NCBI RefSeq assembly: GCF_002531725.1 | Contig: NZ_NWSQ01000029.1 | Location: 28,992 to 92,991 of the forward strand | Reading direction: 5' to 3' | Length of the DNA: 64,000 nt | Source: Rhizobium sp. L43 | GTDB taxonomy: Bacteria > Pseudomonadota > Alphaproteobacteria > Rhizobiales > Rhizobiaceae | Part shown: positions 1 through 8,601 of the stretch, piece by piece | Layout: the number at the start of each line of letters is the position of its first letter | Position numbering within the stretch: position 1 is the first letter of the stretch | The notes under the pieces: model-generated | The model's database searches: none | What the model saw: only the letters and a program-made list of their open reading frames with translations | What the model was told of the DNA's origin: nothing | Position numbers and translations under genes: made by a program

Positions 1-1006
1 CGGTGACGCTTGCAAGCCTGCCGCCTTCGTCGAAATTGGCGATCGAGATGCCGTTCGCCGCCCCGTCGATCATGTTGGCGGAAACCACCGCGCCCTCGAA
101 GGCGAATTCGACATAGATCGCCGTCTCGCCGGAGCGCCGGCACTGATTGCTGCTGATCTGAATGTCCGAGGCCGAATTGGCGCGGATCGCCGTGAAGGCG
201 CAGTCGGAGATGTGGTTATTCACCACCATCACGCCGTCGGCGCGGAAGATGTTGATGCCGTTGCCGTTCTGGCCGGTGCCGCCGTCATTGGCGCGGATGT
301 TGGATATGCGGTTGCCGGAGACCACGGTGCCGTCCTCCGCCTTTTTCCAGCGATGCACCAGGATGCCGCCATTGCCGCAATCGGCGATCGTATTGCCCGT
401 GACCGAGAGATTGGATGAATCGACGGCATAAAGCCCGGATTGGGCAGCACCCGAAATACGGCTGCGCTCGACCCGCCCGCCGCAGCGCTCCAGCTGCAAG
501 CCGTGTTTGCGGCTGCCGCCGATCTCGCAATTGTCGATCAGCACCTCGTCGACGCCGGTGAATTGGACGAGCCCGCCGGCATAATCGCCAAGCCAGCGGT
601 TGCCGCCGTCGATGACCAGATTGGAAAGCTCGATGCGGCGCACGTTCTCGGCGGAAAACAGATGACCTTCGCCGGTATAGACGATCCGCGAGGCGCCGGG
701 CACGCCCGTGATGCGGGTATTGTCGGGCAGAGTGAGATTGGAGACCTTGTAAGTGCCGGGCGGCAGGAAGACCGGCACGTTTTCGCGCGCCGCCTGTTCG
801 ATCATCTGCTGCAGGTTGCGGGTCTTGCGGTCGCCGCTTTCGGGAATGGCGCGATATTCCACCGCGTCGATCGCACCGCGCAGATCGGGCTCGGCGACAG
901 CAGTCAGCGGCGAGGCAAATGCGCGCGACGTCCCGCCTGCAACGGCCGAGGCGGCGAGAAAGAAAAGCATGTCGCGGCGTGAAGGCATCCGGGGATCACG
1001 TGTCAT
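1..1006 (-). CDS. Tat-exported parallel beta-helix repeat protein (5' part; truncated by window edge)
   Basis: The reading frame stays open from an ATG at 1006 to the window edge (at least 335 residues), so the C-terminus lies outside. The N-terminus carries a twin-arginine motif (SRRDMLFFLA) followed by a hydrophobic stretch, indicating Tat export. The rest contains right-handed beta-helix type repeats: runs such as VIDGGNRWLGDY, VLIDNCEIGG, RVERSRISG and NLSVTGNTIADCGNGGI, with Asn-ladder spacing as in pectate-lyase-like folds. This matches the rhizobial family annotated as twin-arginine-translocated uncharacterised repeat protein. The substrate is unknown; a polysaccharide-related role is inference from the fold only. 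Confidence 0.8.
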   Translation of the reverse strand, partial: MTRDPRMPSRRDMLFFLAASAVAGGTSRAFASPLTAVAEPDLRGAIDAVEYRAIPESGDRKTRNLQQMIEQAARENVPVFLPPGTYKVSNLTLPDNTRITGVPGASRIVYTGEGHLFSAENVRRIELSNLVIDGGNRWLGDYAGGLVQFTGVDEVLIDNCEIGGSRKHGLQLERCGGRVERSRISGAAQSGLYAVDSSNLSVTGNTIADCGNGGILVHRWKKAEDGTVVSGNRISNIRANDGGTGQNGNGINIFRADGVMVVNNHISDCAFTAIRANSASDIQISSNQCRRSGETAIYVEFAFEGAVVSANMIDGAANGISIANFDEGGRLASVT

Positions 1007-1231
1007 GACGCGCCCGTAGCAGGAAATGTGCCAGATGGCCTGTCTTCTTTTGGTGCAGGCTGGGCACAGGCCGGCCGAATTGCCGCTGCCGCCGACGGCA
1101 GGATATCGCCGCCGATATTGTCCTCTTGTTCACCCTTTCATTTAAGCAAGCCGAAGGGAATGAGGACTACTTTGAAGGGAATTTTAGGGGCTATGCGGGT
1201 ACGGCCTTCGGCCGCCGGGGAGAATGGCGTC

Positions 1232-3529
1232 ATGTACGAACCGAGTGCCAGGCGATGGGAATCGGCCGATGCCCTGTCGGCCGAGACGCGGCGCATCGTT
1301 GCCGCGACGGAGGCGATGATGGCCTCGACCGCCCATCACCTCTCCGACGGCATCGAGAACCTGCGCCTCAAGGAAATCGTCCATGAACTTCCGGATTTTC
1401 TCTACGTCAAGGATCGCGACAGCCGCTTCGTCTTCGCCAATGCCGTCACCGCCAGCAGCCTTGGCGTGGAGAGTGCGGCGCTGATCACCGGCAAGCGCGA
1501 TTTCGACCTGTTCGATTTCGAGACGGCGCGGCGTCATTTCGATATCGAGCAGCAGATCATGGCGACGGGCGAAGCCCGCATCGACATGGAGGAATCATAC
1601 GTCGTTCCCGGCAGCAGAAAACCGATTTGCCGGTTGACCTCGAAGATACCGCTGCGCAACGATCGCGGCGAGATCATCGGCCTGATCGGCGTGTCCCGCG
1701 ATATCACCGAGCGCAAGCTTCAGGAGGACCTTCATCGCGGCCAGGCGAAACTGCTCGAAATGATCGCCCGCAACGAGCCGTTGCCGATGATCCTCGAGGC
1801 GCTGGTGCTGATGATCGAGGCGCAGCTGACCGATATCGACGGCTCGGTGCTGCTGCTCGACGGCGAGGGCACCAGGCTTTACCACGGCGCGGCGCCCAAC
1901 CTACCCGGCGGCTACAGCCGCCTCATCGATGGCGTCACCATCGGTCCCAAGGTCGGCTCCTGCGGCACCGCCGCCTGGCGCGGCCAGACGGTTGTTGTCG
2001 AAGACATCATGAGCGATCCGCTCTGGGAGGATTTCCGCGCGCTGGTTGCCCCGTTCGGCTTCCGCTCCTGCTGGTCGACGCCGATCGCCACCGCGCAGAA
2101 CAACGTGCTCGGCACCTTCGCGCTCTATTCCAGGGAGGTCCGCCGTCCCACCGAGCATGAGATGAAGCTGGTGGCGCTCGCCACCCACATCGCCGGCATT
2201 GCCATCGAGCGCAAGCGGGTCGATGACCGCATCCATTTCATGGCCCATCATGACGATCTCACCGGCCTGCCGAACCGCGCCTTCCTGAAGGAACGGCTGG
2301 CGAATATCCTTGACCAGGCCCGGCGCAACAACCGCAAGGTGACCGTCGCCTATATCGATCTCGACAATTTCAAGGACATCAACGATGGCCGCGGCCACGC
2401 TGCCGGCGACGAGGTGCTGAAGGAGATCGCCACCCGCATGGCCAATAGCGTCAGGGCGTCCGATATGGTGGTGCGTCTCGGCGGCGACGAATTCCTGGTG
2501 GTGCTCGTCCACCAGTCGAGCCATGATGCCGGCATCACGCGCCGACTTCGCGAGCTGCAGAAGGCGATCAACCGGCCGGTGCGCGGCGCCGACGGCGAGA
2601 TCATCGTCACTTCGAGCATCGGCGTTGCCGCCTTTCCCTTCGATGGCGCCACCTCGGAAGAGCTTCTCGCCAATGCCGACCGCGCCATGTACCGCGCCAA
2701 GGAGCTCGGCCGCAACACCTTGCAGCACTACGATGGCGGCGGCGCGCCTGTGGGCATGCCGCTCGGCGAGCAGGAGGAACTGCATCTGGCGATCACCGGT
2801 CACCAGCTGTTCCTGCAATACCAACCGCAGGTCGATGTCGCCACCGGCCGCATCACCGGCATCGAGGCACTGGTGCGCTGGAACCATCCGGCCAAGGGCA
2901 GGGTGCCGCCGGTCAATTTCATCCCGCTTGCCGAAGAGACCGGCCTCATCGTTCCCCTCGGTCTCTGGGTGCTGAACGAGGCCTGCCGCCAGGCGCGCCA
3001 GTGGCAGGATATGGGACTGACGCCGCTGACCATCGCCGTCAACGTCTCCGCCAAGCAGTTTGCCGATCCGGATTTCGCCACCCACGTCGCCGAGGCGCTG
3101 GAGCGCCACCGCCTGCAGGCGCGCTGGCTGGAGCTTGAGGTCACCGAAAGCGTGGTGATGCAGGATGCCGAACGGGCGCTTGCGATGATGGAATCGCTGC
3201 GGGCGCTCGGCGTGCGCCTGTCGATCGACGATTTCGGCTCCGGCTATTCCAGCCTGGCGGCGCTGAAGACCTTCCCCTTCGACCGCCTGAAGATGGACCG
3301 TTCGCTGGTCGAGGCGCTGCCCGGCGACAAAACCGCCGTCGCCATCGCCTCGGCCGTTATTTCGCTGGCCCAGACGCTGAAGCTTTCGGTGCTGGCCGAA
3401 GGTGTCGAAACCGACGCCCAGATGGATTTCCTGCGTCACGCGCGCTGCGAGGAGGCGCAAGGCTACCGCTTCTCCAAGCCGGTCTCCCCGGAGGAAATCC
3501 CGGCATTGCTGCGGGGGCGGGGGCTCTGA
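1232..3529 (+). CDS. PAS-GAF-GGDEF-EAL cyclic di-GMP signalling protein
   Basis: A 765-residue cytoplasmic protein. A PAS domain near residues 45-165 (VKDRDSRFVFAN) is followed by a GAF domain near 175-325, a GGDEF domain with an intact GGDEF at about residue 417, and an EAL domain with an intact EAL at about 545 plus IDDFGSGYSS and LAEGVET. Both diguanylate cyclase and phosphodiesterase sites therefore look chemically complete, so the net activity cannot be predicted. No membrane segment is seen. The start at 1232 has GGGGAG nine bases upstream. ATGs at 1160 and 1193 and an earlier in-frame codon at 1028 are possible but have poorer ribosome-binding sites. Confidence 0.9.
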   Translation: MYEPSARRWESADALSAETRRIVAATEAMMASTAHHLSDGIENLRLKEIVHELPDFLYVKDRDSRFVFANAVTASSLGVESAALITGKRDFDLFDFETARRHFDIEQQIMATGEARIDMEESYVVPGSRKPICRLTSKIPLRNDRGEIIGLIGVSRDITERKLQEDLHRGQAKLLEMIARNEPLPMILEALVLMIEAQLTDIDGSVLLLDGEGTRLYHGAAPNLPGGYSRLIDGVTIGPKVGSCGTAAWRGQTVVVEDIMSDPLWEDFRALVAPFGFRSCWSTPIATAQNNVLGTFALYSREVRRPTEHEMKLVALATHIAGIAIERKRVDDRIHFMAHHDDLTGLPNRAFLKERLANILDQARRNNRKVTVAYIDLDNFKDINDGRGHAAGDEVLKEIATRMANSVRASDMVVRLGGDEFLVVLVHQSSHDAGITRRLRELQKAINRPVRGADGEIIVTSSIGVAAFPFDGATSEELLANADRAMYRAKELGRNTLQHYDGGGAPVGMPLGEQEELHLAITGHQLFLQYQPQVDVATGRITGIEALVRWNHPAKGRVPPVNFIPLAEETGLIVPLGLWVLNEACRQARQWQDMGLTPLTIAVNVSAKQFADPDFATHVAEALERHRLQARWLELEVTESVVMQDAERALAMMESLRALGVRLSIDDFGSGYSSLAALKTFPFDRLKMDRSLVEALPGDKTAVAIASAVISLAQTLKLSVLAEGVETDAQMDFLRHARCEEAQGYRFSKPVSPEEIPALLRGRGL

Positions 3530-3574
3530 CCCTCATTTTGGCAGTCTGCCCCGATCGCTAAACTCGCCCGATCG

Positions 3575-4297
3575 CTAAACGCGAATGATATTGAGCCGCA
3601 GAGCGCTGACGACGGCCTGCGTTCTTGTCGTGCATCCCAGTTTCTTGATCGCGCTGCCGATGTGATTGTTGACCGCATTTTCCGTGAGGTCGAGAAGCTT
3701 GGCAATTTCATTGCCTTTCCTGCCGCCGGCGGTCAATCTCAGGCAGTCCAGTTCGCTTGGCGTAAACTCGATGGGCCTGTGTTTCTCGTTCAATGTCAGC
3801 TGTGAAAGCCGGTCATAGATGAGTGTGGCGATAAACAGGAGCTTCGCCATTTCGATCATGCTGAAATTCCGCGGCCCTGAAATTGACATGGCGCCGCGTC
3901 CGCCCGCAGCATCGTGGACTGGAAAATAGGCGCCTTTTTCCATGCCGTATCGATGAAACAGTTCAATGACCGTCGACTTCTTGCCTCCGCCGCGATCGGT
4001 ATTGATCGCGTCGACATCATAATTGAACGGGCTGGTCGATCTCAGCATCCGGCGGATGACCGGGCTGTCGATCAGCAGGTTATGGGCGTCATAGTAATCC
4101 ACCATTTCCGCCGGCCAATTGGTGATGATTTTGGTTGCGCCGATTTCGACATTGTCGACGGTCGGCAGCGTCATGATCAGGAAAGCATTCATGCCAAGGT
4201 CCTGCGTGAGACCCTTCATATATTTGAACACTTCGTAATGCGTGTTGAAGCCGGCCGCGACTTCCTCAATACGGCTGAATTCGGCCTCGAGCTTCAT
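3575..4297 (-). CDS. LuxR-family transcriptional regulator with divergent autoinducer domain (no adjacent luxI)
   Basis: A 240-residue protein with an N-terminal autoinducer-binding-like domain (about 1-160) and a C-terminal LuxR helix-turn-helix (FTPSELDCLRLTAGG then EIAKLLDLTENAVNNHI). By eye alignment to TraR/LuxR, the Tyr61 equivalent is kept (MVDYYDAH), but the Trp57, Asp70 and Trp85 positions appear to be Met, Ser (IDSP) and Tyr (PFNY). It may therefore not bind a standard acyl-homoserine lactone. There is no luxI in the window. The ATG at 4297 has GGAG five bases upstream, better than the TTG at 4312. A chemoreceptor gene is transcribed divergently. Confidence 0.85.
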   Translation of the reverse strand: MKLEAEFSRIEEVAAGFNTHYEVFKYMKGLTQDLGMNAFLIMTLPTVDNVEIGATKIITNWPAEMVDYYDAHNLLIDSPVIRRMLRSTSPFNYDVDAINTDRGGGKKSTVIELFHRYGMEKGAYFPVHDAAGGRGAMSISGPRNFSMIEMAKLLFIATLIYDRLSQLTLNEKHRPIEFTPSELDCLRLTAGGRKGNEIAKLLDLTENAVNNHIGSAIKKLGCTTRTQAVVSALRLNIIRV

Positions 4298-4772
4298 GTT
4301 TTCTCCGATCAAGGGTCAAGCTGGAGCGCTTGGCGTGCGGCAGCTGAATAGCTCGGATCCCGTAGTATCGAAGTAGATTCCACAGCTATATCCGGCGCTC
4401 CAACTTGCACTTGAGGCACACAATTGCAAGGCCTGCCGCGAGCGCCATCGTGCGGGAGATTAGATTAACAACTGGTAAATATATCGTCCGATTTCATTGG
4501 CGAAGAAAGGCGCACAAATGCTGGGCCCACGCCTTCGACACTCGCCTCACGCAACGTTTCCATTGCGATGGCGCTCGCTGCTAAAGTTATAACCATCTGA
4601 TTACGTTTGATAAATTTGATCAACTTTTTTCGATTGGGAGAGCCAGCCTCAGCAATTGCGGGGTTAATGGATGCTTAAAGATTTTCATAGATTTTATCCT
4701 CAGATTGCTCGTCCGATCACAGCGTATTGGGATGGTAGCGGTCAGCTCTCTTGTCCTGAGTGGGGGAACAGC
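4298..4772. other. Divergent intergenic region between LuxR-type regulator and chemoreceptor
   Basis: No convincing gene in about 475 bases. The region is AT-richer than its surroundings near 4560-4670 and must hold both divergent promoters. The one clear structure is an inverted repeat at 4404-4430, listed separately. Confidence 0.5.
4404..4430. promoter_or_regulatory. Imperfect 10-bp inverted repeat, candidate operator
   Basis: The arms CTTGCAcTTG and CAAtTGCAAG match at 9 of 10 positions around a 7-base spacer. The site lies about 107 bases upstream of the LuxR-type start and about 340 upstream of the chemoreceptor start. Length and dyad symmetry suit a dimeric regulator, possibly the neighbouring LuxR protein; that link is inference. 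Confidence 0.45.
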
Positions 4773-6566
4773 ATGAACGGAATAGCATTCGGCTTCGGAT
4801 CCGATGCCAAGGCGATACTCGCGGCGATGAACAGGTCGCAGGCCATCATCGAATTCGACCTCACGGGAAAAATCCTGACGGCCAACGCAAATTTCTGCAC
4901 GGCGCTTGGCTACGAATTGCGGGAGATCGTCGGCCAGCACCACCGAATGTTCGTCGAGGCGGCAGAGGCCTCGTCAGCCGATTATCGTGAGTTCTGGGCC
5001 AGGCTGAACCGAGGCGAATTCGACCGGCGCCAGTACAAGCGTATTGGCAAGGGAGGCAAGGAGATCTGGATCGAGGCTTCCTACAACCCCGTCTTCCGCG
5101 GCGGGAAACCCTACAAGGTCGTAAAGTTCGCAACCGATATCACTGCGCAAAAGCTCAAGACGGCCGAAGATGCCGGCAAGCTGAACGCGCTCTCACGCGC
5201 CCAAGCGGTCATCGAGTTTACGCTGAAGGGCGAGATCCTGTCGGCGAATGAGAATTTCCTGTCCGTGCTCGGTTATCAGCTTCCGGAAATCCTGGGGCGC
5301 CACCATTCAATGTTTTGCGACAGCACTTACGCGAACGGCGACGATTACCGACGGTTCTGGCAACGCCTGGCAGATGGCGAGTTCGTGGCCGATGAATTCC
5401 TGCGGATCGGCAAGGGTGGGAAAAAGGTCCATATTCAAGCCTGCTACAACCCGATCTTCGACATGAACGGCAAGGTCTTCAAGGTCGTCAAATTCGCCAC
5501 CGACGTCACGGCTCGCGTGAACAATGTGAACGAGCTTGCCAGGTCTTTGCAGGCCATGTCCGGCGGGGATCTGACCCAGCAGGTCACAACTCCGTTCACG
5601 CCCACACTGGAGAAACTGCGGACCGACTTTAATGCTGCGGTCGGCAAGCTGCGCGGCGCGATGCAGACCGTGGCGGAAAACGCAACCGGTATCGCCGCCG
5701 GAGCCCAGCAAATTCGCTCCGCGTCGGACGACCTGTCGAAGCGAACGGAACAGCAGGCGGCCTCCGTCGAGGAAACCGCAGCCGCCCTTGAGGAGATCAC
5801 CACGACTGTCTCCGATTCCAGCAACCGCGCCCAGGAAGCCGGCCAACTGGTGCAAAGGACACGGGAACATGCCGAGCGATCCGGGGCGGTGGTCCGAAAT
5901 GCCGTCGATGCGATGGGCAAGATCGAAACATCATCCGCAGAAATCGGCAACATCATCGGCGTGATCGACGAGATCGCGTTTCAGACCAATCTCCTGGCGC
6001 TCAACGCCGGGGTCGAAGCGGCACGCGCCGGCGAGGCCGGAAAAGGCTTCGCGGTCGTCGCGCAGGAAGTCCGCGAACTGGCTCAGAGATCGGCGAAAGC
6101 GGCAAAGGAAATCAAGGAGCTGATCACCGCCTCCAACCAGCATGTGAAAAGCGGGGTCGCTCTCGTCGCAGAGACGGGCAAGGCGTTGGAGGAGATTGTC
6201 GTCCAGGTTCAGCAGGTCAATGGCAATGTTCTCGCGATCGTCGAAAGCTCGAAGGAGCAGGCGACTGGATTGAAGGAAATCAACACTGCCGTAAACACCA
6301 TGGATCAGGGCACACAGCAGAATGCAGCCATGGTGGAGGAATCGACGGCGGCGGCCCATAGCCTCGCTAGAGAAGCTGACGCGCTTTTCCAGTTGCTGGG
6401 TCAGTTCAACATCGGCGGCAGCATTGCGTCACGTCAAATCCGACCGACCGCGGTAACTGCTGCCTCCAAGCCTGTGACTTCGCCCGCGCGGGCGAGGGTC
6501 GCCAAGGTTGTCTCCGCCTTTCATGGCAATGCCGCGGTGGCCGGCGGCGAGTGGGAAGAGTTCTGA
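4773..6566 (+). CDS. Soluble methyl-accepting chemotaxis protein with two PAS domains
   Basis: A 597-residue chemoreceptor without membrane segments. Two similar PAS domains (about residues 10-125 and 130-245, each ending in VVKFATD[IV]TA) are followed by a HAMP-like linker (about 250-305) and a methyl-accepting signalling domain. The hairpin tip reads EIAFQTNLLALNAGVEAARA, the CheA/CheW contact region. The protein ends in EWEEF, resembling the C-terminal pentapeptide tether for CheR/CheB. Architecture matches cytoplasmic rhizobial receptors such as Sinorhizobium McpY, suggesting sensing of an internal redox or metabolic cue. The start at 4773 follows GGGGGA; an upstream in-frame ATG at 4671 is less likely. 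A strong hairpin follows the gene. Confidence 0.92.
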   Translation: MNGIAFGFGSDAKAILAAMNRSQAIIEFDLTGKILTANANFCTALGYELREIVGQHHRMFVEAAEASSADYREFWARLNRGEFDRRQYKRIGKGGKEIWIEASYNPVFRGGKPYKVVKFATDITAQKLKTAEDAGKLNALSRAQAVIEFTLKGEILSANENFLSVLGYQLPEILGRHHSMFCDSTYANGDDYRRFWQRLADGEFVADEFLRIGKGGKKVHIQACYNPIFDMNGKVFKVVKFATDVTARVNNVNELARSLQAMSGGDLTQQVTTPFTPTLEKLRTDFNAAVGKLRGAMQTVAENATGIAAGAQQIRSASDDLSKRTEQQAASVEETAAALEEITTTVSDSSNRAQEAGQLVQRTREHAERSGAVVRNAVDAMGKIETSSAEIGNIIGVIDEIAFQTNLLALNAGVEAARAGEAGKGFAVVAQEVRELAQRSAKAAKEIKELITASNQHVKSGVALVAETGKALEEIVVQVQQVNGNVLAIVESSKEQATGLKEINTAVNTMDQGTQQNAAMVEESTAAAHSLAREADALFQLLGQFNIGGSIASRQIRPTAVTAASKPVTSPARARVAKVVSAFHGNAAVAGGEWEEF

Positions 6567-6587
6567 GCTGTATAGGGCCGCCACTGG

Positions 6588-6609
6588 TCTCGGCTTGATA
6601 CAGCCGAGA
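6588..6609 (+). terminator. Hairpin downstream of chemoreceptor gene
   Basis: A perfect 8-bp stem (TCTCGGCT / AGCCGAGA) with a 6-base loop, 22 bases after the stop codon. There is no clean T-run, so termination efficiency is uncertain. Confidence 0.4.
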
Positions 6610-6686
6610 TCGGCAGCGGCTCCACCCAGTCGGATTTTGTCAACGAATTTATATTAAGTTATTGCGCATATTAGAGGGAAGATATC

Positions 6687-8555
6687 GTGCCCTGGCAAGT
6701 CTTGATCGGAAATGTGGCGGCGGTCTCGCTCGTTATTTCGGTATGGATGCACCTGCATTACAAGCTTTACCGTCTTTCCAAGGTCCAGGCAGAACTCGGC
6801 TTCGGCTTGATGATGGGGCTTGGAGCCGTCTTGTCGATGCTGCTGTCGGTCGAGGTCGACAGCGGCTATTTTCTCGATCTCCGTTCGACCCTGCTGGCGG
6901 TCTCGGCAGTCTACGGCGGTCCATTGGCGGTTCTGATGACGGCAGCTCTCACCTCGATGCAGAGGATCTCCATGGGTGGCGCCGGTGTCGAGCCGGCATT
7001 GATCTCGATCTTGCTGATCTCCGTGTTCGGACTGGCGGTCCACTTCCGGTTCGGCAGAGGCTCGGCGGATGTCAAAAAAGCTCTGGCCTGTGCCGTCATG
7101 GTGGCCGCTGTCACATTGGCGTTGAGCATTTTCCATCGCGGCGGCTGGTCGCATATCACGATCGTCAGCCTTGCCGTCATCAGCGTGAAATTCACAGCGA
7201 CTTTGGCCGCGGCATCCGTCATCACCTATTTCCATGCCTTTACCCTCGAGCGGGATATCTTGAAGGCCGCGCTGACCCAGGCGCCTGATTTCCACTATGT
7301 CAAAGACCGCAATAGCCGGTTCGTCGTCACCAATCTCAACGTCGCGCGAAACCACGACCGCACCAAGTCTTCGGAGATGGTCGGCCTGACCGATTTCGAT
7401 CTCTATCCCAGCGAAATGGCGAAAGCTTTCTTCGATCGCGAACAGGAGATCATGGCGACCGGCGAGCCCATCGTGGACTTCGAGGAACCGCTCGTCGAAG
7501 AGAACGGCCGGGAGCGCTGGTTCGTGACGTCGAAGATCCCGTTGCGAAACCGCCACGGCGATCTGATCGGGCTTTCCGGCGTGACCCGCGATGTCACCGA
7601 GAGAAAGCGTCTCATTCAGCAAGCGCTCGACAGCAAGAGTGTGCTTTCCCAGGCCATGACGGAAATGTCCGATGGCCTTGCCATGTTCAATTCCGCGGGC
7701 CGGCTGGTGTTCTGCAACGATCAATATCGTGCCGCCTTTCCCCGCTCCGCCGATGCCAGGCAGCCCGGCGCTCATATCAGCGATATCCTGCAGGCCGTTA
7801 TGCGCAACGGCGAGCGGATCGACGTCAGCCCGGAGGCCGGCGAGGACTGGATCGCGACGGAAGCAGCGCAGCTTTTCCTGACCCATGATAGTGAAATACC
7901 GATGTTCGATGGACGCTGGCTCAGGCAGCGCACGCGTTTGGCGGCCGACGGCTCCGCCTTGGTGGTGGTGTCCGACATCACGGCGATGAAGCATTCCGAG
8001 GAAAGGCTGACGCAGCTCGCCCTGAAGATGAAAGGGCTGGCGGACACCGACGCATTGACCGGTATTGCCAATCGACGCGTGTTCGACGAGGCGATCGCGG
8101 AAGAGTTTGCGCGCGCCCGCCGGGCCGAATCCGCTCTCAGCCTGCTGTTGATCGATGTCGATCACTTCAAAGCCTACAATGATACCTACGGTCACCTCGA
8201 GGGCGACAATTGCCTGAGGGTGATCGGCGAGGTTCTCCGCTCGATTGCCAAGCGCCCCTCAGACCTCGCGGCGCGATTTGGCGGGGAGGAGTTTGCCATT
8301 CTGCTTCCCGGCACCGACCGGGATGGCGCGCTGCGGCTCGCCAAAATGCTGCGTTCGACATTGCACCGGCGGGCAATCCCGCACAGCGAAAGCAGCAAGG
8401 CGATCGTGACGGTCAGTATCGGTGTGGCGCACATGTCAGATCGGTTTGCGACGCCGGCAGAACTGGTCGAGGCCGCCGATCAGGCGCTTTACGCGGCAAA
8501 GAAACACGGCCGCGACCGCGTCGAGGCCGCCGCCGCTCAGGCAAGAGCGGCATGA
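6687..8555 (+). CDS. Membrane-anchored PAS-GGDEF diguanylate cyclase
   Basis: A 622-residue protein. The first 190 residues form a 5- to 6-helix membrane sensor of the LytS-type 5TM kind (YGGPLAVLMTAALTSMQRI). A PAS domain lies near 200-310 (VKDRNSRFVVTN to RDVTERK), a second PAS-like segment near 320-430, and a GGDEF domain with an active-type GGEEF at about 532-536. It should make cyclic di-GMP. Its first PAS domain is clearly related to the PAS of the protein at 1232-3529. The start is GTG, chosen because GAGGGA lies 9 bases upstream and the first membrane helix follows directly. Confidence 0.9.
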   Translation: MPWQVLIGNVAAVSLVISVWMHLHYKLYRLSKVQAELGFGLMMGLGAVLSMLLSVEVDSGYFLDLRSTLLAVSAVYGGPLAVLMTAALTSMQRISMGGAGVEPALISILLISVFGLAVHFRFGRGSADVKKALACAVMVAAVTLALSIFHRGGWSHITIVSLAVISVKFTATLAAASVITYFHAFTLERDILKAALTQAPDFHYVKDRNSRFVVTNLNVARNHDRTKSSEMVGLTDFDLYPSEMAKAFFDREQEIMATGEPIVDFEEPLVEENGRERWFVTSKIPLRNRHGDLIGLSGVTRDVTERKRLIQQALDSKSVLSQAMTEMSDGLAMFNSAGRLVFCNDQYRAAFPRSADARQPGAHISDILQAVMRNGERIDVSPEAGEDWIATEAAQLFLTHDSEIPMFDGRWLRQRTRLAADGSALVVVSDITAMKHSEERLTQLALKMKGLADTDALTGIANRRVFDEAIAEEFARARRAESALSLLLIDVDHFKAYNDTYGHLEGDNCLRVIGEVLRSIAKRPSDLAARFGGEEFAILLPGTDRDGALRLAKMLRSTLHRRAIPHSESSKAIVTVSIGVAHMSDRFATPAELVEAADQALYAAKKHGRDRVEAAAAQARAA

Positions 8556-8601
8556 GTTCGAACACCTCGGACATATCCTCAACTCTGTTTTCGGGCGAAC
8601 C

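Noticed and set aside
1901..3460. 519-codon antisense frame opposite the GGDEF-EAL gene
   Set aside because: Shadow of a high-GC gene; His/Gly/Asp/Arg-rich without motifs, while the plus strand has complete domains.
6654..8195. 513-codon antisense frame opposite the membrane diguanylate cyclase
   Set aside because: Composition typical of antisense shadow (HHQGGA, DRQQHRQDG), no recognisable domain.
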